64,000 bases of DNA from Welwitschia mirabilis (Eukaryota; Gnetophyta; Gnetopsida; Welwitschiales). The translations under genes were made by a program, and so were the position numbers. Where the stretch lies: NCBI GenBank assembly GCA_051453625.1, contig JBOZIK010000001.1, positions 260,613,129 to 260,677,128 on the forward strand. Direction: 5' to 3'. The notes beneath the pieces are model-generated. The model saw only the letters and a program-made list of their open reading frames with translations. It did not search any database and was not told the DNA's origin. Positions 1 to 12,648 of the stretch are shown here, one piece after another. Each line of letters opens with the position of its first letter. Position 1 is the first letter of the stretch.

Positions 1-1228
1 TTTCCTATAACATTTTGAAGTTAGTTATCATACCTTGATGAAGCTTGCAAAAAATTATTAATATCTAGCATAAGATGCTAATGCTATTATATAAGTTACT
101 TAATATTGTTGATCTCCATGAGAAGATCACCTCAAATCTCACATTCTTGACTTATTATGAAAATTTGGATTGAACAAATTACAAGATCAAAATATTACAC
201 ATTTGAAATAACTTATATCTTTGATGATAGATGTTTATGATGATGATGACATTTAGCAGCAACATATGGCATTACTGAGTAGGATGATAGTGAAAATACA
301 TGGTGATGATAGAGGTTACAAGAAGCAATGTATCTAGGAGCCAAGTTTTAATCATATCATGATGACCTCTACATTATGAAAGATGAAAAATACCCTACTT
401 AATGATACATGTCATAATTATTATAACCACGTACGTAATGCTATAAGCCAAAGGCTTGTAACCATCCCCTACCTCCATCATTGCCTATAAAGGAGCCTTA
501 AGCCCTTCACTACAACATCCTTTCTTTTGAGAAAAGCATAGAACTTCTAAAGCATTAATTTATGTTGGAATTCTAGGCACTCTCTTAGGGGATGAGATTG
601 CTTCAAGGATAGCTTAATGAGTTCATTTAGATTTCTTTTATCTTTGATGTATTATGCCTTTCTTTTATTTAATATGTAATGGTTATTTTTATTTTGATTA
701 CCAGTTACAAATCACTTTGAGCAAATAGAGTAGGAGTCAATTCTGCATGTGTAACTATCAAGTTTTATTTTCATCTGAGTAAATTCTATAATCAAGTGTT
801 TTAAGTCTTCATGATTTCACTAATATTAAGTATCTCGATTCCTTACTTTCTATTTTTATTTTAAGGCTATGAAGGATTAAGTGATAATTAAGTTCAATAA
901 TCTTCATATGATAAAAGAGATTATGTCACCATAACCCAAACCATCATGCTTAATAGTTTTAAGTGTGTCCTAAAATAGTGCAACATATGATCAAAGTGAA
1001 AAATTGTAGAACGATAAGTCAAGTAAAAATTTGGAGCTTGCTTGTTTCTCAATTTTCAAATGAAGTTTTAAAACCAAAATTTTAAACTCTCTCATTTTCT
1101 CTTTATTGTTATTTTAACTTTAATTAAGCATAGTTGTGTAAATTCTAATTAGCTAATCCTAATTATCCTTGTGAAAGACTGATATTGACTCAGTTTTAAA
1201 TCTAGTTCATGTAATAAAATAAATAACA
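1..1228 (+). repeat. 5' LTR of element A (left part outside the window)
   Basis: Homologous along its length to 6745-8018. By alignment with the 3' copy, roughly 290 bases of LTR lie upstream of the window. The right end 'aataaca' finishes with CA a few bases before the primer site, as expected for an LTR. The copies are clearly diverged with many small indels, so the insertion is old. Confidence 0.75.
484..492 (+). promoter_or_regulatory. TATA box of the 5' LTR (element A)
   Basis: The sequence cctataaag is followed about 50 bases later by 'cactacaacatcc', and the same box is conserved in the 3' LTR at 7271-7280. Conservation in both copies supports a retroelement U3 promoter. Confidence 0.6.
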
Positions 1229-1233
1229 TGATT

Positions 1234-1251
1234 TGAAACCATTACTAGGGA
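1234..1251 (+). other. Decayed primer binding site, tRNA-Asp type (element A)
   Basis: The bases tgaaaccattactaggga line up without gaps with TGGCGCCGTTGCCGGGGA, the tRNA-Asp primer site usual in Athila and Tat elements. Seven positions differ; six are G-to-A or C-to-T and one is C-to-A. It starts five bases after the LTR end. Confidence 0.75.
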
Positions 1252-2972
1252 TAATTATATAATATCTACTTAGAAAGAGCATAAATTTTACTTTTATACA
1301 AGTATTTTTTATTTGTTTTTTTCTTTTATCAGTGGTAATTACTAGTTCTCTTTAGTAATACTTGAACTAGTTTATTTTCTCTTTCTCTCGTGTGTTTGTT
1401 TATTATTTCTTTTAGTGATTGGTATTGATAACTTTTAGTGATACCCAAATTTGTTCTTTCTTTTTTTAGTTTTCCTTTAGTTTTTTTTTTTTTTTTAATC
1501 CCACTCCATTTTAATCTATGTTATCAAATTAGTAGTATTTTTACAAGTTATAGCTAAGAAGTAAAAGAACTAAAATTTAACTCACCTTACATGTTTTATT
1601 TCCCATGTTTCCATAATTTATTTTTTAATTTTGTGCTTAGTACATTTGCTATAATAAATATTAAAAATATCAAAAAATACATTTTAATTTTTAGTAAGAT
1701 TAGTTTCATGTGCATAGCCATTTTTATTTTTCATTAAATTTTTTTTTAACAAAATCTTGATACATTGAATAATTTATGAAGTATTTGCAAAGTTCTATGT
1801 TTTCCTTGAAACTAAAATTTATAATTGAACTAGTGCCAATATGTTCCTTAATTAGTATAATTAGTCTTTTTTGCTTAAAATGCTCTCATAATTTGTAGAA
1901 AACCTTATCTCATCTCTCTAGAATCTTTTTGATATCAAAACTCCTCTACATTTTTAAAAATCATAAAATTTAGATATTTTAATAAACCTCATATACTATG
2001 GGTTTGGAACATGATCCTTTTTGAAGTTATATGAACTACCTTTTGAACCTCGTTATCCTTATAGAGAGTGTGAACATTCCTATAACTTACCTAATCATGT
2101 TTATCCTAAAACTATAGGAGACCACATGTGATTCAAGTAAATTGTAGGGAACTACATCCAATGCAATTATAATAACCATTACCCTTTATCCTTCTTTCTA
2201 CATTTATTTGACTAACACTATTCACATAGAAAGAATTAGAAAATGATTAATTAATAATAACAAATCTATACTTTAGTAGAAGGTTAGACATGTTATAGGA
2301 TGAGTAATCCTCAAAAAATATAAAAAACTACTTGATAAAGGATATACCTTAGAGAGTTTAACAATCAATGATGAATCATTAAGCAACATTAATAAAGAGA
2401 ACATTGTATTACAATCATTATCACTTAAGAAACCATACACAGAGGAATTACTCAATTATTTTAATAAGGAAAAAGAACATTAGAAAAGATCTTATACATA
2501 AATAATGCTACGAAAAGTCCTTATCATTTTGTTAACAACTTCATGGACCAATTGTTATTTCTTCATCTTTATTTATTAAGTAAGACCTAAGCCTTATCGA
2601 AATAAACAAACCGTTTTTAGAATTGGAATCACTTTTAAAAAAACTTTATACATGATTCCTCCAATAAACATCTATCTTGGAAAGTAATTCCCAATTCTTC
2701 TTCTCAAAATGATGTCTTGTAAGAATGTTTAAATAGACATAAACAGCTAAGGGATGGACTACCACCAATTTTAAATGTATAATTCTTTTTTATTACACTA
2801 ATGTTCTTTCTATGTTTATAGACTCATGCATAAAAGTCTAGATGGATTTTAGCCCAGTTTAAAATTCTTTGAAAAGTTTTAAATCATTCAACCTCTATTT
2901 TCATATTCTTAAGCCTTCATGCACATATCACCTTAGAGAATTTTTACTTTTATTAGATTTTTCATTTAAGAT

Positions 2973-3072
2973 NNNNNNNNNNNNNNNNNNNNNNNNNNNN
3001 NNNNNNNNNNNNNNNNNNNNNNNNNNNNNNNNNNNNNNNNNNNNNNNNNNNNNNNNNNNNNNNNNNNNNNNN
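2973..3072. other. Assembly gap, 100 N
   Basis: A run of exactly 100 N, a conventional placeholder length. It lies at the end of the left repeat of the possible nested element, so that repeat's true end is hidden. Confidence 0.99.
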
Positions 3073-3254
3073 AAGCAATCAAAACAATATTTCTTCTACT
3101 AAGAAAAAGATTCTCATCATAGTTCTTCTCCATAAACTCGATTAAGTTATAAAGCAACACCATAAACTAGAGCTACCTTGGATTCTGTTATATTTTTTCA
3201 TTAATTACTCTAGATTGTTTCATTTCCATGTAAAGGTCATTTCCTTCACAGGTA

Positions 3255-4443
3255 CGTTCTCCTACTCCACCAAAAACGGATACACAAAGGTTCAGAGAGC
3301 TAAGAATTAGTGACAATTAAGATCACAAAGTATTTAGAATAAGAAGGCTGGCAGCACTAGTTAAGACAGGTGATCACATCGATGGTCTAAGGCAAAATAG
3401 TTTGAGAAAGAACAAATATTGCTTTTAAGGAAATACAAAACAATTCAAGTTAAAACTATGAAAAATCCAGAAAATATAAAATTTTAACCTAAACTGTAAC
3501 CCATTTTTTGATCCTTTAATAATGAGTTAGGCTTGTAACCCATTTCAAACACCTTTCAATCTTTAACTTGGCTATCCTTATAGTCTTTAGAATCATCATT
3601 AATCCAAATGAACTATATGAAACTTTATATAACCTAGATAGATCTTTGAAGAGTATCCTCGATCTCATTCATATCATGATTAACCTTCTTATAACTTTGA
3701 ATTCCAAAATTCTTATATCAACTCACAGGAGTTTAATTCCATGCATTCCTTTATCCCTCATGATCTATATCTATCAACCTCATATTCATCATCCTTTGAT
3801 CCTTATCCTTCACCATTGTATTCATATTTGTCATTCTTTAATTCATACCCTATATCTTACTTCTCTTATCCTTCATCCTTTGATTAATACCTGTCATCTT
3901 CACACATCTAATCACCCCCTAATTTCCCTTTGAGGATATCTTTAAAAGATTTTTAGAATGTCTAGCCAAATCTTCTTCCAACACAATTCAACTCTAGTTA
4001 ATAATCTTTGGAAAAATCTACTACAAAAACTAACAAAAATCTCAAACAACTCATTCAAAAAATGGCCAAAACTGATAATGAAATCCTAAGGGCTCTTAAA
4101 TAATAAGAACCATCAAAAAAACTTTTTACATTCCATGATCCTACAAGACTAGAAAACTTAGAAGGGATTAAAGCAACTATAATCTATAACAACCAACCCA
4201 TATCCCTTAGGAGTGAGGAAGAAAACCTTGAAGAAGCCCATAATAAAATCAACTGTAATATCCAATAGAAGCTTAAGATTAGACATGCCTTAAGGACTGA
4301 TTGATTAGGTGTATCTAGATTATACTTTAGAGTAATATTAGATACATTTGATAATTATCAATCTATGTTAAGTGAGAAACATTTGAAAGAGAAGAAAAAT
4401 TAGAATGTTATACAACAGAGGATGAATCAACAACAACATTTAT
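3255..4443 (+). pseudogene. Decayed reading frame of unrecognised retroelement protein
   Basis: Read in a single frame over nearly 1.2 kb, this stretch gives plausible protein broken by about two dozen stops, nearly all TAA, TAG or TGA where Gln, Arg or Trp would fit. In order: a Pro- and Arg-containing start ([16 protein letters not shown]), a middle rich in Tyr, Ser, Pro and Phe (FDPYPSPLYSYL), then a charged, probably helical part with LRSEEENLEEAHNKIN and SRLYFRVILDTFDNY. No zinc knuckle, protease or RT motif was seen. I do not recognise the family. Its place between direct repeats suggests a gag or structural protein of the small nested element; that is inference. Confidence 0.4.
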
Positions 4444-5050
4444 AAAATGGAAAGCATTGAAGCTAAAAAATTCTTTGAACCTTAACTAATGTCACTTGTG
4501 CAACTGTGTGAACAGAAATTATTTTAGAACCTTAATGAAGAGGAAAACATTAACCAATTTCCTTTACATAATCCACCCTATGAAGAGCCTTTATTTTTAT
4601 CTCAGCATCATATTAAACTAATTATGATACTTTCATCTTTATGTTTTAAGTAAGACTTAACCTGTAATAATAAAGACAAGACTTCTACACCTTTGAAACC
4701 AATTACTGATACCTTTCTTGATGATCATTCATTTCTCATAGTTTTTAATTCACATCTTTCTTCCCAAAAACAATGTTTTGCATGAATTTTTGAGTAAGTA
4801 GGAAGAAGATAAGGGATGGAATATTATCAATTTTTAAAAAATAAATTTTACTATTATGTTAATGTTCCTTTAAATTTTATGAATTAATGCATAAATGTTT
4901 ATAGGAATTCAATCTCTTCTTTAAATGTGTTGAATAATTTTGACACATCATTCAAACATCGCATTTATCATTTTGAACTGTCAAGTGTGTAATACCTTGG
5001 GAGATGCCTTGAAAAATTTTTAGCTTTTTTGTATGATTTTAAATTAGGCT

Positions 5051-6420
5051 TTTTTTTAGTGAGAATTTTTCTTTTAGAATAAATTTTGCCTATGAAAAAT
5101 AAAAATGTTAAAAATATTCATGCTTAATTATCTCTCTTACTTAATACCTCTCATGTACTGCCATCAATATGATCATCACCTTAAATGTTATTATTTAGAA
5201 AATTCAAAATTTCACCCTTATCATCAAATAAGCCATTATTGTCTTAAGCCTCTTCATTCATCCATCTCATTTCCTAATAACTCCATAACGCTAATGAAAC
5301 ATCTATTCTAGCTAGTTATCTATAAATTCCTGAGACTAACAGACCTGGGTTAATGGCCTTTATAAAAATTAATAATAAATAATATCATTATCACCTAAGT
5401 AAACTTTATGATTAAGTATACTCATGGGTTTTTAAAGAAAACTTATGTCTATTTTAATTTTAAGTATTAAAAGCATTGCTCAAGATTTCCAATATCAAAA
5501 ACATGGCTAAAAAAGTGGAATCTACCTCATATTTTATTTCTTCTATTTTAGAATCATTTGATAGATTCAAGATTTTTCTTAATTAGGTTAGTGAGTGAAT
5601 GACCTATCTAATATACATAAAAAAATGAATATTAGAAGAAGAATAAAAATAAAAATTATATCTCTTCTATGTATGCACATGTCATTAATCACTTAATTGG
5701 GTTTAGTTAAGTATGTGAGGGCTATGGACACTTAGTGGTAATGCATCTCTAATGATCTAATTATGAAATAATTATCTACAATAGGGCTATAAACACTTGC
5801 TAGCAATCAAATAATGATTTATTCATAAGAACATGCATAACTTTGTTTGAAGAAAGTGTTATAACACTAGATGATTAATGTAATTTAAAGGTTTCAAACT
5901 AAGAACATATATATTGGCAAAAAAGAAAAATAAAAGAAAGAAAAGAGTGGAAAATAAAGTTCTTTTATGATTTATTATCTTTTTGCTATCATACTTAGGA
6001 TTGTTTGTAATTTCTTAAATTCATTTCAGTCACTTGGTTGAGACTACGCTTAGTTGATATCAAAATTTACATTTAAAAAATGATTATAAAAATATAATAA
6101 GGGCCATTAACTTAAATAGATTTATTTATTTTTCCATCAATTTTATAGTTAACGCCTTAGACATATTTTCACTTTCCATGTCTGTCATTCATTTTACTTT
6201 ATCTCTATTTCATGAGAAGTAACTTCATAAGGCATAAACCATTTTTGTAGATTTACCTTTCACTTAGAATTTATAGGAAGAATTAAAATAGTTGTATTGC
6301 ATTTTTTTTCCCTCTTTTTGTAGGTTAATTGCATTACTTTGCATGACTTCCAATAAGAGGACTCATCGAGATTTTTCTAAGGCTACATTCTCAAAGCATT
6401 TTAAACACTTTTTATTTTAA
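5051..6420. other. 3' untranslated interior of element A, no gene seen
   Basis: AT-rich sequence with no coherent frame. The A-rich stretch near 5920-5950 and the segment 6310-6400 just before the polypurine region resemble the long 3' untranslated regions of Athila/Tat elements. Confidence 0.4.
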
Positions 6421-6455
6421 AACATTGAGGACAAAGTTCAATTTGGGTTATGGGG
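6421..6455 (+). other. Polypurine region before the 3' LTR (element A)
   Basis: 'aacattgaggacaaagtt' followed by 'tttgggttatggggt' is the characteristic block before the 3' LTR of Athila/Tat-type elements, where an 'acattgaggacaatgt'-like phrase precedes a G-rich tract. The LTR is taken to start at 6456 (TA, probably from TG). Confidence 0.7.
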
Positions 6456-8018
6456 TAAGTTATCTAGTTTTCACATCATTTTTCATTAAAATTTTAAATT
6501 TGATGCTTTAATTATAGAAAAATGGTCATAAATTTTTCAATGTTATATCATTTTTACACTCTTGTACTTTGACTTATATAATTTTTCCTTGATTAATCAT
6601 CTATTTATCAATTTTTTTTCTAAGATTCTAGTAAAACATTGATTAGGAAATGCATTAACATGCAAAAATTAATACTCTAGTTAAGTTAATTGATTAATTT
6701 ATCTTAATGGAAGGCATTCATATAACTAATTTATTATAAAAACATGTCTTTAATTACTTTTTCATATTAGTTATGAACTTATCATTTCCATATGGCATTT
6801 TTAGGTAAATTATTACTCTTTGAAATATGTTGTAAAATATGATCAACATCTATCCTAAAATGCCAATTCTATCATATAGATCACATACATCACTAGTTTT
6901 TCTAATTAGATCATTTCAAATCTTACATTCCTGACTTGTCATGAAAATTTGGATTGAACATAGTTATGGGCTTAGACATATTACAAATCAAAAATAACTT
7001 TAATCTTTAATGACACATGGAAGTGATGATGATGACATGTAGTCTTGACATGTGGCATTACTAAGTAGGATGATAGTGGAGACATATGATGATGAAAGCA
7101 GTTACTAGAATCAGTAGTAACTAAAAGCTAAATGTTGGCCGTATCATAATGATTTCTTACTAATTAAAGATGAAAAATGCCCTACTTGATGCTACATGCC
7201 ATAATTATTATAGCCTTTAACCTAATGCTATAATCCAAAGGCTTGTAACCACTCTCTACCTCCATCCGTACCTATAAAAGGGCCTTCATCCCTTCATTAT
7301 AACATCTTCCATTTTAGCAAAATCATAGAACCTTTAAAGCATTGAGTTGTGATGGACTTATAAAAATTTCTTTAGGGATTAAGCTTACTTTTAAATAAAG
7401 CTAGACAAATCCTTTCAGATTCCTTATATTTCTAATGTAATATGATTTCTTTAATTTAATACCTGAAAATTCTTTTTCTTTTGATTATTAGTTATAAATC
7501 ACTTTGTATTGTAAATGATTAACTAACAGTGCAACTATTAATTTTTATTTTCATTTGAGTAAATTCTATACTTACTTGGTTTAAGTCTTTGTAACTTCAT
7601 GGACTTGAGTACTTAGGATTCTTACTTTTCATTTTTATTTAAAGGTTGTGAAGGATTAGGTGGAAATTAAATTCACTAATCTTCATATGATGGATGAGAT
7701 TATGTTATCATAACTTGAGTCATCATACTTGATAGTTTGAAATATGTTTGAAGAGAGTGTAGCATATGGTTAAAGTGAAGAATTATAGAAGGACAAGTCA
7801 AGTAAAAACTTATAACTTTCTTTCTTCTCGCTTTTCCAAATGAAGTTTTAAAACCAAAATTTTAAAAACTATCTTTTTCCCTTTCTTTTTATTATGATTT
7901 ATAATTAAGTAAAATATTGTATAAATTTTAATTAACCAACCCCAATTGTCCTTATGTAAGAATGATACTATGTGTTATGTTAGTTTTAAATTTAGTTCGT
8001 GTATTAGATAAAGAATAA
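6456..8018 (+). repeat. 3' LTR of element A
   Basis: About 1.56 kb, homologous to 1-1228 from about 6745 onward. The left boundary is set by the polypurine region, the right by loss of similarity after 'gtattagataaagaata'. A TATA box is at 7271-7280. The copies are clearly diverged. Confidence 0.7.
7271..7280 (+). promoter_or_regulatory. TATA box of the 3' LTR (element A)
   Basis: cctataaaag sits at the position matching the box at 484-492 in the 5' LTR, upstream of 'cttcattataacatc'. Confidence 0.55.
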
Positions 8019-8885
8019 TTTTTATTATAGGAAAATATTTCAAAGGTAGATTTAATGTCTGGGTTGGATTATTGGAAGGGTTTTTTCTTATGGATCATTT
8101 TATGGAACTAGTTTCTTAAAGGAAGTATCTATTCATTATCATCATCATTAGTGTTGGAATCCATGTTTTTCATTAGTTGGTACTTTAATTAAGTGACCTA
8201 AATCATCTTAGATCCAATACATACACAATTTTGACAAGTTTCAAAGAGATCATAAAGCCTAAATAGGTTTCAAATGAAATGTAGAAGATTTAATTAATGT
8301 TTTAGGGATTGTTTTATAGAAGAGCTAGTGGAACCAGTCAAATATAGTGATGGAACTAGTTACTTAACATTATATAATTTAAAAAAAGTTATGCGATTTA
8401 CAAATGCTTGTAAAATATTTTAAGTTATGGGGTTCTAGAAAAACATAGCAAAATTTAAAAAGACAATACTCTTAAAAATAAAACATTGAAAAAATTTTTA
8501 AAGATATTTTAACAGTAAAGATGAAATGTAATAAAAATAAAATATAACTAATGAAATAAAAAATTGTAGAAACTAAAAGAAACATAAAAGATGCATTAAG
8601 TTTTTATCATTTTATTTTTTATCCTTGTATGTGCAAGCCTATAAAATATGTGTTATACCTATAGTAATAAAATATTTCGTATATAAATGATATATAAGTT
8701 AAAGCAAAACCTAAATAGAACTTGAAAATAAACTAGTTCATATATCACTAGATACAAATCAATATCCATCACTAGGAAATATAGAAATAAAAAGAAAGCC
8801 TTAAAAGTAAGCTAATCATTTTAGATAACACTAGAAGTGAATTAAAAATTTGTAAAATGCTAATAAACTAAAAATCTAAGCTAAA
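8019..8885. other. No recognisable gene
   Basis: AT-rich sequence between the 3' LTR of element A and an assembly gap. Short stop-broken frames occur on both strands; none resembles a known protein. Confidence 0.5.
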
Positions 8886-9135
8886 AATTTCAAGAAAGAA
8901 GGTATTATATAACTTCTATGAATTTATCATGTTATTACCCTTAGCAATAACACCAAAAAGNNNNNNNNNNNNNNNNNNNNNNNNNNNNNNNNNNNNNNNN
9001 NNNNNNNNNNNNNNNNNNNNNNNNNNNNNNNNNNNNNNNNNNNNNNNNNNNNNNNNNNNNAATTTCAAGAAAGAAGGTATTATATAACGTCTATGAATTT
9101 ATCATGTTATTACCCTTAGCAATAACACCAAAAAG
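8886..9135. repeat. Gap flanked by a 75-bp near-identical repeat (assembly overlap)
   Basis: 8886-8960 and 9061-9135 are 75-base copies with one difference (act versus acg). The first ends exactly at the 100-N gap and the second starts exactly after it. This is the signature of two overlapping contig ends that were scaffolded instead of merged, so no sequence need be missing. Confidence 0.9.
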
Positions 9136-9336
9136 CTATTGATGTTAACTTTTACAATTTATATGAAGTAAGACCCTCATTGTAGTAGAGTTTTAATGTC
9201 ATTTATTTCATAAAGGTAAATCAAGATAAATGACTTATATAAAGATAAAATAAATGTTTCTCAACCTACAAGGAACCAAAACAAAGTCAAGAAGTAAGAT
9301 TGCAGTGGATTTCGGGTTTGAAATTGGATGGCAAGT

Positions 9337-9392
9337 AGAGGGGAGAGGGGGGGAGGGGGGGGGGGGGGGGGGAAGGGGGGTGGGGGGGTTAA
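9337..9392 (+). repeat. Poly-G low-complexity tract
   Basis: A tract of mostly G with a few A and T, including a run of about 20 G, abuts a 492-N gap. It explains the Gly-rich or Pro-rich apparent frames here, which are not genes. The gap probably comes from failed sequencing through the tract. Confidence 0.9.
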
Positions 9393-9395
9393 ATA

Positions 9396-9887
9396 NNNNN
9401 NNNNNNNNNNNNNNNNNNNNNNNNNNNNNNNNNNNNNNNNNNNNNNNNNNNNNNNNNNNNNNNNNNNNNNNNNNNNNNNNNNNNNNNNNNNNNNNNNNNN
9501 NNNNNNNNNNNNNNNNNNNNNNNNNNNNNNNNNNNNNNNNNNNNNNNNNNNNNNNNNNNNNNNNNNNNNNNNNNNNNNNNNNNNNNNNNNNNNNNNNNNN
9601 NNNNNNNNNNNNNNNNNNNNNNNNNNNNNNNNNNNNNNNNNNNNNNNNNNNNNNNNNNNNNNNNNNNNNNNNNNNNNNNNNNNNNNNNNNNNNNNNNNNN
9701 NNNNNNNNNNNNNNNNNNNNNNNNNNNNNNNNNNNNNNNNNNNNNNNNNNNNNNNNNNNNNNNNNNNNNNNNNNNNNNNNNNNNNNNNNNNNNNNNNNNN
9801 NNNNNNNNNNNNNNNNNNNNNNNNNNNNNNNNNNNNNNNNNNNNNNNNNNNNNNNNNNNNNNNNNNNNNNNNNNNNNNNNNNNNNNN
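9396..9887. other. Assembly gap, 492 N
   Basis: Unknown sequence beside the poly-G tract. Confidence 0.99.
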
Positions 9888-11383
9888 ATTTCCTCAAACA
9901 GAGCTCAAATTATCAAGTTGTAATGGCTTAAATCATGGTGATAAAATATCATTTACCACATGAGAGTTGGTGAATTCATTAGTTACTTTGATTCTTCTTA
10001 ACCCTTCATAATCATAAAAAATGAGAACTACTATACTCAAAATCCATCAAATAAAAATGACTACAACTAATAAGTAAATGTAAACAACTCACTCAATTAT
10101 TAAGATAATTCAATGATGTAGTTTTACTTAAGAATTAAAAGGATGAGGTTACTTACAACCAAAAATAAAAAATAAATAACTACCATCTCATTAAAATAAT
10201 AATTTATATCACATTGAAGGAATAAGTTAAAGCTAATACACTCTCCTTAAAGATAGCCTTGAAGTTAGCCAACTTCTAAAGGAGGAGCTCAGAAATTCAT
10301 GTCAATGGTTAATGCTTAAAGGGGTTATAATTATTTTTTTCAATCAAATATTTTTAAAAATAAGAACATTTGATACTTTTTATAGGAAAAATAGGATTAG
10401 GGTTTCTCAATTAGGGTTTTCTACTTTAGGGTTTTCAATCATGGAAAAGTGAATAAGTTTTGTATTAAAAAGAATTAAAGACATAATTTTTTGATAAAAT
10501 AACTATTTTAATGTCTTCATCTAAGTTAAATTAATTAGATATACCTAGTCTAAATGTTAATTTTTAGATGTTATTAGCTACCTTCATGTAATGTTTGGTT
10601 TCTTTATAACTTTCTTATGGAAAGTTTAGTTGTATGAGGTGATAATGAAGTTATTAGCAAGTTTTCTAGGATTTTTATTATATTTAGAAGATTACTAATT
10701 TATAAAATTTTTATTAATATTTATTAAGAATTTTCATCCAAAGTTATAGAAATTTGAATTGTATTCTCTTATTCTTAATAAAGTAATCAAGAAAAAATGA
10801 CTTTCTAAATTATTCTAGAAAATTAATGTAATCCATCTAACCATTTCTTGTTGCATTAAGAAAACTCCATCATGTTGCATCATATTCTATAAGAATATTA
10901 CTACATATTGATTGTGTTAGCCATTATCGATAGTCTTTAATTAAAAAATAGTTTTTTAATTAATTATAGCCATTTAGTGCTTTCTCATAAGATCTTAGAA
11001 TATCTACATACATGGAGTTTACACCTTTTTCACATACTCCTACATGTCCCTTTATTTCATGTTGTGATTTGTAATTTCATGAGGTGAATTATGTATTTAA
11101 TCTTTAATATTTTTTACTTTCTTATTGATAGTTTTAATTGTTTATGATTCCAAGAATTACAAGGCTCATCTCTTTATGATTTGAATTATCTTATTTTAAG
11201 ATTGAAGAGAGAGCTTTCATTGAGATTAGAGTTTTCTTATGTGTTATTTTCATAATTGACCTTTATATAATTTTATTTTGAGTTTAATTTGTTTATTGAA
11301 TTTCATTAATTCATTATTTAAAAAAATAATATGATTTTTTATATGATTCTATGTTATGCACTAATGTACACATGATTGAGGGG
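9888..11383. other. Non-coding stretch with three telobox motifs
   Basis: No gene recognised. At 10391-10436 there are three spaced (T)TTAGGGTTT motifs within about 45 bases. Plant telomere-like teloboxes occur in promoters and as interstitial remnants. Here no adjacent gene is visible, so no regulatory role can be claimed. Confidence 0.45.
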
Positions 11384-12645
11384 TGTTGTGCTATCAAATT
11401 TTATGCATTTGATAGGGTATTTTAAGTAGTTTTATAGGACATTAGATAGGTTTATAGTGCATTTCAATGATGACATACAGCTAAGGAAAATATTATGAAA
11501 ACATGTAACCTTTATTACATTTGACATTATTTAAGGTAAATTGTAATACTTATTATTTGAAATAGAAATCTTATAATCAAAGAGGTTGATTTAATACACA
11601 AAAAACGTATTTACAAAGCTAATCATTTGCCTTATTGTTCAGATGATAGTAAGGATGACAGAAGATGATATGCTAACTAGAACACCTAGTAAATCAAACT
11701 GGTAGCTAATGTGAATCCTATATGATATGGGACCATATCTTGTGATGTCCATATGACCAGCAAGATAACTTCTAAAATATACGTATTTATCAAACTTCTT
11801 TAAACTTTCACCATGTATCATATGCCTTCTTATGTAGCTATTAGGGTTTTATCATGTCTGTTAATGTTTGCTATTTTTAAAGTCTTATTTGTAATAAATA
11901 TCTTCTTCATCTTCAACTCTAACTTTATCTTCATTAGTATCAGAAATTCTCATGATAAGAGATTGAAGGGCAAAAGATTTATCATTTGTTGTTATAGAGA
12001 GATGTCTTTCTTGGTATTAGGATATATATTCTTCATTGAGGTTTTGATATGTTTTAACATAGATGTTCATTTGGATATAATAAAAACTTTATTTTTATTT
12101 TTATATCTTTTGCTAGGTGCATCTCCCTTATGGTTTTATATTACTTATGATTCTGTGCCAACTTCATCTATGATATAGATCATGAGAACAACCTTTATTA
12201 AGATTGACACTAGTAGTTTAGATGAATTGCATTTTATTTTATGGATTAACTTGCATTCTTTTCATATTCAATTTTATGCACTTGATAGCTTAAGTTGGTC
12301 TTGGTCTAGTGACAACTTTTCTTAATTACTCTAGGTTCTATAGGACCGATCTTCTTGATAGGTTGATTTAGTAATCAAATAATTGTTGCATTTAGATTAG
12401 TCTTATATTTCATTTTCATAGTGTGTTTTTTTTATGTTGTTTACTTACATTACATTTTGTTCTACTTAGAAAGTACATAAATATTTTATTTAAAATTAAA
12501 TCTTTTTTTTAATCCTCTCTGCCTTCAACAGATTACAACATTTGGTTACTACCGTTTATATTAATGTGTTGTATTTTCAATATATATTTGTGATTAATAA
12601 GATTTAATGAGAATGCAAAAGATTATATAAATATAAATCACAATA
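11384..12645 (+). repeat. 5' LTR of element B
   Basis: Homologous to 26210-27467. Both begin with TRTTGTGCTAYCAAATT and share 'gggtattttaagtagtttta' and 'ttcaactctaactttat', ending shortly before the primer site. Apparent 100-120-residue frames at 11813-12178 and 26674-26982 are matching parts of the two LTRs, not genes. Confidence 0.8.
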
Positions 12646-12648
12646 TCT

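Larger units (their letters stand above)
2553..5050 (+). mobile_element. Possible small nested LTR element with one decayed reading frame
   Basis: Two segments of about 420 bp, 2553-2972 (ending at a gap) and about 4625-5050, are diverged direct repeats. They share 'cttcatctttat', 'aagtaagac', 'aagggatgga', 'atgcataaa' and the order between them. They bracket one decayed frame (3255-4443). The arrangement suggests a short LTR element carrying a single gag-like frame. I did not find a clear primer site or polypurine tract, so a simple segmental duplication is also possible. The right repeat's end is approximate. Confidence 0.4.
1..8018 (+). mobile_element. Athila/Tat-like Ty3/gypsy LTR retrotransposon (element A), 5' end cut by window
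   Basis: Two long homologous segments (1-1228 and 6456-8018) lie in direct orientation. Between them are, in the right places, a decayed tRNA-Asp primer site and a typical Athila/Tat polypurine region. The LTRs share a TATA box, the stretch around 'ccaaaggcttgtaacca' and the end 'gttcrtgtawtaraataaa'. The interior is only about 5.2 kb, and I could not recognise protease, RT or integrase in it, so it is non-autonomous or decayed beyond reading. A second repeat pair inside (about 2553-5050) looks like a nested element. The class rests on primer site and polypurine region, not on a polymerase; lineage is inferred. Confidence 0.75.

Noticed and set aside
9254-9395. Gly-rich and Pro-rich open frames
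   Set aside because: Products of the poly-G tract; composition alone explains them.
11813-12178. 121-codon hydrophobic open frame, with a partner at 26674-26982
   Set aside because: Both are matching parts of the two LTRs of element B; a membrane-like composition follows from T-rich DNA.
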